Origin: Clostridia bacterium
GTDB lineage: Bacteria; Bacillota_A; Clostridia; Oscillospirales; CAG-272
Length of the DNA stretch: 45,839 nucleotides
Direction of reading: 5' to 3'
Assembly: GCA_017466455.1 (NCBI GenBank)
Contig: JAFTUD010000012.1
Span: forward strand, 1 to 45,839
The notes under the pieces were generated by a model, which ran no database searches, had not been told where the DNA came from, and was given only the letters and a program-made list of their open reading frames with translations. The position numbers were made by a program, and so were the translations under genes. The stretch's first letter is position 1. Each line of letters opens with the position of its first letter. This document shows positions 8,801 to 16,306 of this stretch, piece by piece.

Positions 8801-9688
8801 GCCAACGTCGGGGTCGGGTGTTACCGTGCCACCGCCCTCTGTGCCACCTTCTCCGCTATCTCCGCCCGATTCGCTTGGAACGATAGAATCATATGAAACG
8901 GCTGAGTCACCCTCAATGAAAAGGCTCGTGTATGCAAGAGCGTTTGCCACATCCGTTGCGCTATGTGGAAAGAGATAAACCGCATACTCGCCGGGGTTAA
9001 GGCTCCAACCCGACTTTAGCTCCGTTGTAATATCGAAGGGAACGCCGTCTCCCGCATTCACCTCGTTACCACCCTTGTTTGGGTTATCAACCCACGCCCA
9101 CGCACTTGCTGTTTTTCCGTGCTGGTCAAATTGATACAAGCCTACCCAAGTGTCCGAATTCACATACGATGCCGTTACCATAATAGGCTCTCCGACCTTG
9201 TAAACCATCTTATTGAGGGAAAGGAGCGAGCTGTCGCCCTTAATTCCCGTGTCGGGGCTTCCTACCTTGATTCTTACAGTCGCCTTTGAGTCGGCAAAGC
9301 TTGACGAGTCCGACGCCTGCAAGCGAATAACATACTCGCCCTCTGGAAGGTTTTTGTTGGCGTTAAACTCCACACCGTCACCCATAGAATCAACATAATA
9401 GTAATAGCTGGAACTATTTTGACATATATCGTAAACGCCAATCCAATCCTTTGAGTTTGGACCCGAGGCGGAAACGATAATCTCCTCTCCGACCTCAAAC
9501 ACGGTCTTGTTTATCGTAAACGAGTATTCTCCGTTTACAATCTCTACGGGAGCAAGTGACTCCTCGTAGGTTTTTGGCGTAGTCTCAGTATTCGTTTCGC
9601 CTTCATCTGCAAGCGCGGAAAGCGGAAACACGCCCAAAACGAGCGCAAACGCCAAAATAAAGCTAAAAATTCTCTTTTTCACTCTCAT
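5870..9688 (-). CDS. Very large secreted metallophosphoesterase with repeated beta-sandwich domains
   Basis: 1272 residues. A signal peptide (basic start, hydrophobic core about 8-25, ALA-type cleavage near 27) exports it. Five related Ig/fibronectin-like repeats follow at about 47-143, 150-260, 322-430, 436-540 and 552-663, each with a K-T/M-x-(F/Y)-x-(V/A)-GE-x-I opening and a DWIG(V/L)Y-like strand. A sixth diverged one lies near 690-790, and a Gly/Asp/Pro/Thr-rich linker at 273-320. The phosphoesterase domain (about 800-1065) has DVHIG 807, GDITDNG 840, GNHD 879, H958 and GHSH 998, so the metal site is complete. After a CEHDYD...CSIC segment comes a ~135-residue C-terminal module shared with the gene at 1-463. 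It may hydrolyse phosphoesters or nucleotides at the cell surface; the substrate is unknown. No sortase motif or SLH repeats were seen. The GAAGGAG site precedes the ATG. Confidence 0.88.
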   Translation of the reverse strand: MRVKKRIFSFILAFALVLGVFPLSALADEGETNTETTPKTYEESLAPVEIVNGEYSFTINKTVFEVGEEIIVSASGPNSKDWIGVYDICQNSSSYYYYVDSMGDGVEFNANKNLPEGEYVIRLQASDSSSFADSKATVRIKVGSPDTGIKGDSSLLSLNKMVYKVGEPIMVTASYVNSDTWVGLYQFDQHGKTASAWAWVDNPNKGGNEVNAGDGVPFDITTELKSGWSLNPGEYAVYLFPHSATDVANALAYTSLFIEGDSAVSYDSIVPSESGGDSGEGGTEGGGTVTPDPDVGDGNEGTDPDTPEQGEGDETVKPTDGPVTITNGEYELSINKTMFEAGEPILVSGKGPLDNDWIGLYRVQDNTSIMYQYLGNVGSGAWFDITENYVKGGMYNQYSSLPEGEYVIRLQANGKDGYEGHRALVRITIGSPEATVFGDSTLLSVEKQTYKAGEPIMVTPHMTPDSTDSWVGVYGFDAFGNGKSYVWEWVSTNGDGVAYDATEGMSLPEGIYMICLVPHDAGDHSTKVAYTMVTVGEDTVDTYDNYAPAQKNVTVSNGTHSMSVNKTRFEVGEEILVTATAVGSKDWIGIAKRGNKDAAIRWYYVIGTAGNGVEYNIKNAPNIGGNLSAYADIPEGLYTIYLVENDKYLKDTYTFSINISVGDIEDDANGATDGGTTSGGAGSVDGVVAPEGAEYTPSGNGYAGGTVTVTMPTEALGNYNAVMYWADENGTLDGYTMLARVKVYSSIVTHTISKSVTVPSGATRLLVYSEDRATGALSDEFISIDLPENSASGDFGMPNDSIFVISDVHIGSQYGATHFRLMLKDAITLYPNGAPIYIVGDITDNGTEAQYAELMSIFNEVMTENGADGSEYPLFFAIGNHDYPSATGAFLEYAALPDGTHPTDTSYDFWLNGYHYIILGGDNANGLEAYFNEATLTWLDEKLAENRNDARPTFVFLHQSIYNTVAGSLPGEGWDGVTNEDEFVAVIKKYPEVMLFNGHSHWEMDSKGNIFEGTEELPIHAFNCASVSYLWTAFNKTQGENLYGSQGYAVDIYDGKTVVRGRDFVNSKWISSAQYCIEFESSCEHDYDKVAIKYEGGFDNSGKITLKCSICSLEKSEECEKMLTSIGYSVRSDDGNGFGLSGGYMINQSLRALYEALNEVKLDFGIIVLNPEYVTADSFMLGGIITSTERALQVSITETSISTVNVMIRGIDEDTMDLDIIISAYIIEKKNDEIIDTSFYQAETSAEVVSLVKADATLYSVSYNSTAPTLTE

Positions 9689-9707
9689 TCGTTCTCCTTC
9701 TAAATGA

Positions 9708-9716
9708 TTTGAGCAA
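9708..9716. promoter_or_regulatory. TTTGAGCAA box, candidate DeoR-family operator
   Basis: TTTGAGCAA 20 bases upstream of the secreted phosphoesterase ATG. The same 9-mer recurs at 9802-9810 inside the overlapping promoters, and an inverted half pair lies at 9834-9850. Confidence 0.45.
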
Positions 9717-9768
9717 TTTAATCAAGTGCCCTATGCTTTTGCTATTTTTAGAAAAATAGAAACACTTC

Positions 9769-9798
9769 TTGATTTTCGCTCTACACTTATGTTATAAT
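9769..9798 (+). promoter_or_regulatory. Promoter for the DeoR-family regulator
   Basis: TTGATT (9769-9774), 18-base spacer, TATAAT (9793-9798). The -10 box overlaps the -10 box of the opposing minus-strand promoter. Confidence 0.7.
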
Positions 9799-9819
9799 AC
9801 ATTTGAGCAAAATTGTCAA
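9791..9819 (-). promoter_or_regulatory. Promoter for the secreted phosphoesterase gene, with operator in the spacer
   Basis: On the minus strand TTGACA (9814-9819), 17 bases, TATAAC (9791-9796). The spacer carries the TTTGAGCAA box (9802-9810 on the plus strand). The DeoR promoter runs in the opposite direction over the same bases. Confidence 0.8.
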
Positions 9820-9833
9820 CTCTACAAGATTTT

Positions 9834-9850
9834 TTGAACAAAATGCTCAA
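9834..9850. promoter_or_regulatory. Imperfect inverted repeat, candidate operator
   Basis: TTGAACA-AAA-TGCTCAA, one mismatch between arms, downstream of the DeoR gene's predicted transcription start. It shares the TTGAGCA core with the boxes at 9708 and 9802. Confidence 0.45.
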
Positions 9851-9904
9851 TTTATGATTATTCATTTACAAGCTTCAATCAAATTACTAAAAAAGAGGTC
9901 AAAT

Positions 9905-10645
9905 ATGTCATTCAAGGATAGAGAGAACATAATACTCGATTATTTGCGTCAAAATCGTGAGGCAAGCATTGATGAGCTCTGTGCAAGGCTCTTTGTCAGT
10001 GCGCCAACAATGCGCAGAGATTTAAAGGCGCTTGCAGACTCGGGCAAGATTATAAGGACAACGGGCGGTGCTGTTTTTAACAGCACTCAATGGGAGGGTA
10101 CGCCTCAGGAGCTACGCGAAAAGGAATTTGTCTTAGAAAAGGATAACATTGCCAAAAAGTGTCTTGACCTAATACATGATGGAGATACAATAATGATTGA
10201 TGGCTCATCAACCTGCTTACAGCTTTTAAAGATTTTAGGCGCAAAAAGCTCGGTAATAGTTATCACCAACAGCTCAAAGGCGCCATCTGTTCTTGCAAAG
10301 ACGGGAGTAAAGACATTTGTCACAGGCGGTGAGGCGTCAAAGACCTCGTTTGCTTATGTCGGCACATTTGCCGAGGAGTTTATACGGAAATTTAATGCGG
10401 ATATTTGCTTTTTCTCCGTTTCCTCGCTATCCCCCGATGGCAAGCTAACCGATAACTCAATCGCTGAAAATCAAATATCCAAGGCTATGATGAAATGCTC
10501 CAAAAAATCAGTCCTGCTCCTAAACTCGCAAAAGGTCGGCGCGCCATATCTTAACACCGTTTGCACTCTTAATGATGTGGATTTTGTCGTGTCCGAAACG
10601 GATATTTCCGATATGTTCCCCGAATATAAGGAAAAATTCATCTAG
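9905..10645 (+). CDS. DeoR-family transcriptional regulator
   Basis: 246 residues from the ATG at 9905, the normal family size. N-terminal DeoR winged HTH (about 6-57; recognition region VSAPTMRRDLKALADSGKI) and C-terminal DeoRC effector domain with GDTIMIDGSST (93-103), which binds phosphorylated sugars in characterised members. An upstream ATG at 9803 would add 34 residues with no family counterpart, while the ATG at 9905 has AGAGGT before it and begins MSFKDREN, so I choose it. It is divergent from the secreted phosphoesterase with overlapping promoters and shared TTTGAGCAA boxes, which suggests it represses both. The effector is unknown. The stop codon abuts a dispersed repeat head. Confidence 0.9.
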   Translation: MSFKDRENIILDYLRQNREASIDELCARLFVSAPTMRRDLKALADSGKIIRTTGGAVFNSTQWEGTPQELREKEFVLEKDNIAKKCLDLIHDGDTIMIDGSSTCLQLLKILGAKSSVIVITNSSKAPSVLAKTGVKTFVTGGEASKTSFAYVGTFAEEFIRKFNADICFFSVSSLSPDGKLTDNSIAENQISKAMMKCSKKSVLLLNSQKVGAPYLNTVCTLNDVDFVVSETDISDMFPEYKEKFI

Positions 10646-11009
10646 TCGAGAGCCTCGACGGGCAATATCCGACCTCGTTTGGTATGAATTGTTTCCATAC
10701 GCTACGAAGCAGTTTTCTTCATTCCGAATTCCGCATTCCGCACTCCGAATTCCGCATTTGCGATAGCACCATTCCTCACTGCGACTCCCTGCGGTCGCAT
10801 GCATGGCTACCACCAGCCAATCGCACTTCGCCAAGGCTCGTGTTCTTGGGGTGTACGCACATCCGCATTCCGCATTTGCGATAGCACCGTTCCGCACTCC
10901 GCCCGAGTACCTCGGGGGGTGAACTCCGACTTCGTTTAGTGCGAATTTATTCTACGCTCCCCGATCAATACTCTTCATTCCGAATTCCGCATTCCGAACT
11001 CCGCATTCA
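10646..11009. repeat. Dispersed repeat block 2 (3' of the DeoR gene)
   Basis: Begins on the base after the DeoR stop with TCGAG-AGC-CTCGA (10646-10658), a compensated variant of the usual CCGAG/CTCGG hairpin. It continues with the GTATG/CATAC hairpin part, ATTCCGN heptads and the 80-bp block 10779-10858 (identical to 5661-5740). A second head follows (CCCGAG-TAC-CTCGGG, 10902-10916) with more heptads. It ends at a terminator, so it is probably transcribed as the 3' UTR of the regulator gene. Confidence 0.85.
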
Positions 11010-11038
11010 AAAAGGGCTACTCCATGAGTAGCCCTTTT
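11010..11038. terminator. Bidirectional terminator between the DeoR and LRR genes
   Basis: 13-bp stem AAAAGGGCTACTC / GAGTAGCCCTTTT with loop CAT. The right arm is duplicated directly after it (TAGTAGCCCTTTTATAT, 11043-11059), reaching into the LRR stop codon. Confidence 0.9.
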
Positions 11039-11053
11039 ATATTAGTAGCCCTT

Positions 11054-12178
11054 TTATATTGCTTCAAATACAACTCGTATGCTTCTGTCGTGCTTTTTAA
11101 GCGCCTTTGCGTACCTCTCGGCATATGTTCCCTTTTTGCCGAAGATTACAAACGGGTCGGCGCAGTTATAAAACGCTTCCATATCAATTTTTGTCACCGT
11201 GCTTGGAAGAAGCACGCCCTCAAGAGAGGTACACGCGCTAAACGCCCTTTCCTCAATTTCGCACACTCCCTCGGGGATTTCAATAAACGGTAGCCCTCTT
11301 AGCTCCGTAAACGATCTTTCTCTGATGACACGCACGCTACTTGGAATTTTTATGCTTTTAACGGTATCAACACCTGTAAGCGCACCGCAGGCAATTTCCT
11401 CTGTGCCATCGGCAATTACGACCTCGCTATCGCCCCTTGCCGTGGGGTAAAGCACAAGCGTTTTTTGGTCCTTTGAGTAAAGCGCGCCGTCTACTGTCTT
11501 AAAATGCTGATTATTTTCGCTGACGCTTATTGTATCGAGCGAGAGAAAAAGCAATGCTCTTTGCTCAAATTCGCACACTCCCTCGGGGATTTCAAGCGAT
11601 TTTAGTCCACTCATTCCAAAAAACGCGCCGTCGCAAATTTTCCTTACCGTCAGCGGAATTTTGAGCGATTTTATTTTGTCATTGCTCGCAAAGACATCAA
11701 TGCCGATAATCTCCGTTCCGTATGCAATCTCAACCTCTGCGCCTTGCCTTGCCGAGGGGTAAAAAACGAGCATTTTACCGTCGGCGGTATACACTCCGCC
11801 GTTTACGGTCTTATAATTTGTTTCCTCTCCGAGAATTTCAAGCTCCTCAAGAGCTATCGTTTCAAAGAACGCACCGTCCTCAATGTATCCGACCCCGCCC
11901 TTTACGGACACGCTACGAAGGTTCAGGCACATGCCGAATGCGCCATAACCGATTTCGCCAATGCCGAAAAGCGCCTCTACTCGCTCAAGATCGTTACATG
12001 AATAAAAGGCATTTCGCTCTATGGCATCAAGCTCACCCTCAATCCTTACGCTCTTTAGCGAAAGATTGAAGTAAAACGCGTCCTCTCCGATGACCCTTAC
12101 CTCGCTTGGGATAACGACATGCTCGCTCTCTCCCGTGTAGCTCACCAGCACTCCGTCTTCAATCAAAAAATCGGACAT
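11054..12178 (-). CDS. BspA-type leucine-rich repeat protein (LRR_5)
   Basis: 374 residues made of ~23-residue repeats of the Treponema BspA type. Typical elements are I(G/E)..AF......L..V.(I/L)P.(S/G)V..I and EIPEGVCEIEERAF, covering roughly residues 15-365. Two segments (near 120-145 and 235-255) follow the LRR_5 variant with (V/A)DGALYSKD..TLV.YP. There is no signal peptide, unlike many surface BspA proteins, so it may be cytoplasmic. Such repeats bind proteins; no partner can be named. GAGGTG precedes the ATG. It lies 23 bases after the HAD phosphatase gene, probably one operon. Confidence 0.85.
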   Translation of the reverse strand: MSDFLIEDGVLVSYTGESEHVVIPSEVRVIGEDAFYFNLSLKSVRIEGELDAIERNAFYSCNDLERVEALFGIGEIGYGAFGMCLNLRSVSVKGGVGYIEDGAFFETIALEELEILGEETNYKTVNGGVYTADGKMLVFYPSARQGAEVEIAYGTEIIGIDVFASNDKIKSLKIPLTVRKICDGAFFGMSGLKSLEIPEGVCEFEQRALLFLSLDTISVSENNQHFKTVDGALYSKDQKTLVLYPTARGDSEVVIADGTEEIACGALTGVDTVKSIKIPSSVRVIRERSFTELRGLPFIEIPEGVCEIEERAFSACTSLEGVLLPSTVTKIDMEAFYNCADPFVIFGKKGTYAERYAKALKKHDRSIRVVFEAI

Positions 12179-12201
12179 ACAAGCACCTCATTAGCTACCG
12201 C

Positions 12202-12864
12202 TTATGCGTTAAATTCGTCAATTATTCTCAAAATATCGTCGGGAGTGTCGGCAATATTGAGAGCGCCCGCCTCACTAAGAAGCTCCCTCTCACGATATCC
12301 CCAGCTGACGCCGATTACCTGCATTTGAGCATTTATCGCGGTTTGCACATCGACATCGCTATCGCCTATCATCACGCACGATTCTGCCTTTACGCCGAGC
12401 TTTTTCGCTATCGCTATGGCTGAGGTGGGATTTGGCTTCGTCGGCATATCCTTATGACCTACCGCAAGATTGAAAAAGCCCTTGCCGAAGATCTCGGTAA
12501 CTATCGTTTTTACAAACTCGTCCTGCTTATTTGACAAAACCGCAAGCTTATAGCCCCTTCTCTTAAGCTCGGACAGCACCGCCTTTATTCCGTCAAACGG
12601 CTTCGTTTTCTTGCAGTAGCACTTGGCGTACTCTGCTCCGTAAACCTCAAGGGCGCTATCTACGATAAAATCAACCTTCTGCACATCGCGGGGGAGTGAG
12701 CGCCTTACAAATTCCTTTGCTCCGTTATTGATATTTTTAATCAGCTCGGCACGGCTCCTTGTCTTATATCCGAGCTTTTGTAGCATTGCGTTCATCGCTG
12801 TGCGAAGGTCGTCCATTGTATCGCAAAGCGTGCCGTCCAAATCAAAAATTACTGCCTTTATCAT
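12202..12864 (-). CDS. HAD-superfamily phosphatase (phosphoglycolate phosphatase/PpaX-like)
   Basis: 220 residues. Motif I DLDGT has nucleophile D8 and acid D10, motif II is S111 in VLSNK, K143 lies in TKPNP, and motif IV is GDSDVD (D168, D170). The helical cap is inserted between residues ~16 and ~85, as in subfamily IA. Close relatives remove phosphate from phosphoglycolate, pyrophosphate or sugar phosphates; the exact substrate is not decidable. It is the first gene of a unit with the LRR protein. A weak -10 (TAGAAT) and a palindrome lie upstream. Confidence 0.88.
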   Translation of the reverse strand: MIKAVIFDLDGTLCDTMDDLRTAMNAMLQKLGYKTRSRAELIKNINNGAKEFVRRSLPRDVQKVDFIVDSALEVYGAEYAKCYCKKTKPFDGIKAVLSELKRRGYKLAVLSNKQDEFVKTIVTEIFGKGFFNLAVGHKDMPTKPNPTSAIAIAKKLGVKAESCVMIGDSDVDVQTAINAQMQVIGVSWGYRERELLSEAGALNIADTPDDILRIIDEFNA

Positions 12865-12914
12865 TTTTCCTTACCCTTCCTTCGGTGTCCTTCTGTTTCG
12901 CCGACTGCGTAAAC

Positions 12915-12930
12915 GGTAACCGTTGTTACC
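12915..12930. promoter_or_regulatory. Palindrome GGTAAC-CGTT-GTTACC upstream of the HAD gene
   Basis: Perfect 6-bp arms, 51 bases from the ATG and just downstream of a weak minus-strand -10 TAGAAT. It could be an operator or a 5' UTR hairpin; no regulator is identified. Confidence 0.35.
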
Positions 12931-13031
12931 CGTCCCTTATATTCTAACACATCTTGAAGGAAAAATAAAGTGTTTTTTACTTTTTATTATTCATATCTTT
13001 AGCAAAATATTCAAAAGGCAGTGCCCTTGCC

Positions 13032-13289
13032 TCACGCTTCCCCTTGCTCGGGGGCGCTTGACTCGGCTTTTTCGCCTATGCGCTCGGCTGTGTCGCTGTT
13101 TTGGCATTTTGCGTCGGTAATAGCCTCGGCAAAAATATAAGCAACAAGCGTACCGAGCGCACCGATAAGGGCGCAAATTTGCTCCACCCTTAGCTCATCA
13201 ATGCCAAAAATCACGCCAAGGGCAGACACGAAGCCGATTATCGCTATCCACAGCTTACGGCTTGTTAATTTTCTTATGAAATTTTTCAT
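13032..13289 (-). CDS. Phage holin (phi LC3-like)
   Basis: 85 residues. MKNFIRKLTSRKLW opening, one hydrophobic segment (about 14-32), a second (about 40-58), then a charged tail. This is the layout of phi-LC3-type holins (..WI..I......F.G......). The upstream ATG at 13316 is ignored because AAAGGAGC lies 8 bases before the ATG at 13289. Holins make the pore that lets lysin cross the membrane, yet no lysin gene is present. Last gene of the phage cassette. Confidence 0.75.
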   Translation of the reverse strand: MKNFIRKLTSRKLWIAIIGFVSALGVIFGIDELRVEQICALIGALGTLVAYIFAEAITDAKCQNSDTAERIGEKAESSAPEQGEA

Positions 13290-13302
13290 TTTACTGCTCC
13301 TT

Positions 13303-13560
13303 TTACATAATCGCACAAACGACCGTTGCCACCACTGCCGAGATTAGCGCATCAAAAACCTTTGAAAGCACGCTTGACGGTCTTTTCTCAAGGCTATCAA
13401 GCCTCGTTTCGTGGTCCTTTAGTCGCTCGTTGTGTATTTCAACCATTTCGGTGAGCTTTACCGAGCAGGTCTTTAATGCGTCAATCGTGTCGGCATGCTT
13501 ATCAAGCCTGCGTCTTGCTTCCTTGCTCCTTTCATCGCAAAGCTCCCTTTGTACTTCCAT
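13303..13560 (-). CDS. XhlA-like phage membrane-associated protein
   Basis: 85 residues: a charged coiled-coil N-terminal two thirds (about 1-60, heptad-like KLTEMVEIHNERLKDHETRLDSLEK) and one C-terminal membrane helix (about 66-84). This is the layout of the haemolysin XhlA family encoded beside holins in PBSX-type prophages. The start codon overlaps the previous stop (TAATG). Confidence 0.65.
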   Translation of the reverse strand: MEVQRELCDERSKEARRRLDKHADTIDALKTCSVKLTEMVEIHNERLKDHETRLDSLEKRPSSVLSKVFDALISAVVATVVCAIM

Positions 13561-14537
13561 TACTGCACCTCCAAAATGAGCGTTTCGCTCCTTGATGTAT
13601 CTGTAATTTCAATTTCTCGCTCAGTAAGAAGGGCATAATCCTTCTCTCCGAGGGCTACGCTTTCAACATAGCAGATATCGCCCACTCTGTGCTTGGGGTC
13701 CTGCATCAGGCGCACCCTGTATTGATGCTTTTTCCTGTGAAGCTTGAAAAGCTCCCTCGCTCTTGCGTAGAATAAGGCTCTCAGCTCCGTTTCGGTCATC
13801 GCCCAAATATACGGATTTTCCACCATTGCGCGCTGACCCTCGCCGACGGGAACGCGCTCAAAGATAAAGCTTTGTACCTCGTGAAGCGAGTTTATCTTCC
13901 ACACAAGCTCTATCTTGTTTTTGTAATTTGTCAGGTCTATATCCGTTTCAATATCGGAATAAACATCCATTCTGTCCGAGATGAAGGTAAGCTCGCTTGC
14001 CTCGTGAGTTGCCCTGTCACGCGCATCGAGAATATGAAATCTAAGCTCCCCTGTGTCAAAGGAATACACAATTCTGAAGCCGAGGGCGTACTCGTAGCAA
14101 ATGCGGGAGATTATATCGTAAAGCGACTCGCACCACTCCACGCCCGAATAAACGCGCTCGTCCTCGCCCTGCATTGAAAAAACCTTATAATTAACGCCCT
14201 CAAAGGTCATTTTCACCGCATAATCGTGCAAAATCTCCGACGGCTTAGCGGTAAGCTCAATGCCCTGCGTTACATGCTGATGCTTGAACTCGGAGAAAAT
14301 TCCAACGCCGTAAACACGGATAATCCCGTCTACATACCACCGTCTTTCCACATTGAACACAAGGTCCTCAACCAAAATTCTGCACGGTGGCTTCAGGCTC
14401 TCATAGAGCGATTTTTCAAACGCAAGCTCCATATAGAGCTTACCTGCGTCATAAAAGCACTCGCTATACCGAAGGGTGCGGGGAGTGTCTATAACTCCCC
14501 TTAGCTTAAAGCCCATATCAAGAATTTTTACTTCCAT
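13560..14537 (-). CDS. Siphovirus Gp37-like tail/baseplate protein
   Basis: 325 residues. Its pattern (VDGIIRVYGVGIFSEF region, EILHDYAVKMTF, DIISRICYEYALGFRI, DIDLTNYKNKIELVWKI) is that of the ReqiPepy6 Gp37-like family, found directly after Dit in siphophages and thought to build the tail hub or fibre attachment. Such proteins carry the knob domains of tail-associated lysin but often lack an enzymatic part, as here. It lies 10 bases after the Dit gene. Function is inferred from family and order. Confidence 0.7.
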   Translation of the reverse strand: MEVKILDMGFKLRGVIDTPRTLRYSECFYDAGKLYMELAFEKSLYESLKPPCRILVEDLVFNVERRWYVDGIIRVYGVGIFSEFKHQHVTQGIELTAKPSEILHDYAVKMTFEGVNYKVFSMQGEDERVYSGVEWCESLYDIISRICYEYALGFRIVYSFDTGELRFHILDARDRATHEASELTFISDRMDVYSDIETDIDLTNYKNKIELVWKINSLHEVQSFIFERVPVGEGQRAMVENPYIWAMTETELRALFYARARELFKLHRKKHQYRVRLMQDPKHRVGDICYVESVALGEKDYALLTEREIEITDTSRSETLILEVQ

Positions 14538-14547
14538 ATTTGCCCCC

Positions 14548-15321
14548 TTACCTTATATAGCGAGGAATGTATTCAAGCGTCATATGCGCTACCCCCTCGG
14601 ACACGACAAAGTCTATCTGATTTTGACCCTTATCAAGTGAAAAGAAGGTTGAATCCGGGCTTACATATTCTATCAGCGAAACAAGATCGTCCTGCCCGTC
14701 CTTTTTGAGCATTACGCTCTTTTTGCCCGATGATGTATCTATAATTACCGTATCGAGAATGTCAAGGGGCTTATTGATTTTTATATACTCACTGCCCTTT
14801 CTGAGGGTGAGGAAGTTCGCACTTGTATTCATAAGAATGCTTATATTAAATCCGCTTGGGACATGTCCCTCGTTCAGAACCTTAAGAGCGCTTTGGTCGG
14901 TCGACTCACCGCCACAGCTGTAAAAGATATATTTTTTTGCGCTGATTGCGCTCCAATAGGGGCTAAGGCACAGTGCCCTTATGGTAAAGCGAAAGAGCTT
15001 GTCCTTATAGCGCCTCTCATCACTAAGCTCGGGCGCTCTCAAAACGGTAATCTCCATACGGTAATCGCCATCGTACAGCCACAGGGTCTTAAGCGGGGCG
15101 CACATTTTATAAAGGTAATGGCGATTTTCCTCTACATCACCCGTGATATACCCCTCAATAGTTATCTCCCTTGGCAAAACCGTGCCACCGAGAAGATTGT
15201 AATGCTGTGCGTCCCTATCATAGCCGAGCTGTGGCTCTACTGCCGACCCTGTGATTTTAACGCGCTCTGCCCTTATTTCGTAATCAAGGTCGAGAAAAAT
15301 ATTTCCGTCGCTAATCTTCAT
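14548..15321 (-). CDS. Distal tail protein (Dit, phage tail family)
   Basis: 257 residues. The N-terminal half, with GYDRDAQHYNLLGG and REITIEGYITGDVEENRHYLYKM, matches Dit/phage tail family proteins, which form the hexameric hub at the end of a tail tube. The start has a very strong GGAGGTGATTTCC site complementary to the 16S tail and overlaps the preceding gene by 11 bp. Dit normally follows the tape measure gene; here it directly follows the small tail-terminator-like gene. Confidence 0.8.
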   Translation of the reverse strand: MKISDGNIFLDLDYEIRAERVKITGSAVEPQLGYDRDAQHYNLLGGTVLPREITIEGYITGDVEENRHYLYKMCAPLKTLWLYDGDYRMEITVLRAPELSDERRYKDKLFRFTIRALCLSPYWSAISAKKYIFYSCGGESTDQSALKVLNEGHVPSGFNISILMNTSANFLTLRKGSEYIKINKPLDILDTVIIDTSSGKKSVMLKKDGQDDLVSLIEYVSPDSTFFSLDKGQNQIDFVVSEGVAHMTLEYIPRYIR

Positions 15322-15661
15322 TGGAAATCACCTCCGTATATACCGCAAAGCTACCAAGCACGCGAACCATTCCCGATACGCTATCGTACTTTATAACCGT
15401 GCCCTCAAGCGATATTTCAAGAATGTCATTATCCTCAGAGGGAAGGGCGTCAAGCCCTGTGCAAATCTTATCAAAGCAAATAAGCGCCTCGGCATAGGTC
15501 AGCCCCGAGCAGGTGAGGTGCAAAACGCTTGCGCACACGCCCGAATCATACTCCTTAGGCATAATTTTGGCAACAACCTCGCCCCTTTCAAGGTCGTAAA
15601 GGCGGTCATGCACCGAAAGCCCCGAGCATTCGCGTATTTTATCTATAATCTTATCAAACAT
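15311..15661 (-). CDS. Small phage protein at the tail-terminator/minor capsid position
   Basis: 116 residues, resembling phage minor capsid 3/tail terminator proteins (C-terminal GMVRVLGSFAVYTEV, helix-strand pattern, typical size). It is placed after the connector and head-closure genes, where tail terminators usually lie. Starts with GGGAGG 8 bases upstream and overlaps the previous gene by 8 bp. Confidence 0.55.
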   Translation of the reverse strand: MFDKIIDKIRECSGLSVHDRLYDLERGEVVAKIMPKEYDSGVCASVLHLTCSGLTYAEALICFDKICTGLDALPSEDNDILEISLEGTVIKYDSVSGMVRVLGSFAVYTEVISNED

Positions 15662-15986
15662 CGCTTTCCTCCCTCAAGGCGTACGCCCCTGTGTCTATAA
15701 TTTGCACGCTTTCAAGATGCACGCTATACTCCGTGCCCGATTTATCAACGCTTATCACACGGAGCCTTTCGCCCTCATAGCTTGTGATGTCGCCCTCTCT
15801 TATATCGCAGGGGTCAAATAGCCCACGATAGGTCTTTTTCAGATACACGCAAAGGTGATCCCTGTCCTCATCACGCCTATCAGAGGTGAAATAAATATAC
15901 GCTCTTGCAACAAACACGCCCGTGGCAAGCCTTGTTTCCTTATCTATGCGGTAAACGGGGTAATGTCGCTTTTCCCTCTCAAACAT
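15654..15986 (-). CDS. Probable phage head-closure/minor capsid protein
   Basis: 110 residues, mostly beta. The segment GDITSYEGERLRVISVD..GTEYSVHLESVQI resembles head-tail joining (gp16/stopper-type) proteins. Assignment rests on size, fold pattern and position between the connector and tail terminator. Confidence 0.5.
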   Translation of the reverse strand: MFEREKRHYPVYRIDKETRLATGVFVARAYIYFTSDRRDEDRDHLCVYLKKTYRGLFDPCDIREGDITSYEGERLRVISVDKSGTEYSVHLESVQIIDTGAYALREESDV

Positions 15987-15987
15987 A

Positions 15988-16302
15988 TCACACGCTCCTT
16001 AGCCTTTTCATTGAGGTCAGAATTGTCATAACGGGCTCGGAGTAGCCATCGGCATACTCCTCACTCGCTCCGCCCCTCGTTCTTTTTGTAACTCCGTAGG
16101 AGCGACAAAAGTCCTCTGTGCTCATTCTTACAAGTATTGCGCTTGGAATAACCTTTTCCCGTGTGTATGCGATTGCATAGGCGTATGCCCCCTCAACGAT
16201 GGTCTCCAAAAGCTCATCCTTCTCCTCACCGTGGATGAGGAGAAGGTTTTTTACGCAGGAGATTATCTCGTATTTTTCTCTATCTGAAATTATCTCCATC
16301 AT
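15988..16302 (-). CDS. Probable phage head-tail connector (gp6/gp15-like)
   Basis: 104 residues, helical, directly downstream of the capsid gene, where gp6-like connector proteins lie. Contains the family-like ETIVEGAYAYAIAYTRE...IPSAILVRMSTEDFCRSYG helices. Its ribosome site AAAGGA lies inside the end of the capsid gene. Confidence 0.6.
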   Translation of the reverse strand: MMEIISDREKYEIISCVKNLLLIHGEEKDELLETIVEGAYAYAIAYTREKVIPSAILVRMSTEDFCRSYGVTKRTRGGASEEYADGYSEPVMTILTSMKRLRSV

Positions 16303-16306
16303 AGGC

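Noticed and set aside
8113..8978. Plus-strand frames inside the large phosphoesterase gene
   Set aside because: Antisense shadows of a gene with clear domains and its own promoter.
10520..10897. Minus-strand open frame of 125 codons overlapping the DeoR gene end
   Set aside because: Its sequence is translation of the heptad and 80-bp repeats and it overlaps a well supported gene.
15311..15321. Deletion scar between tail terminator and Dit genes
   Set aside because: The 11-bp overlap with a near-perfect ribosome site looks like a normal coupled junction.
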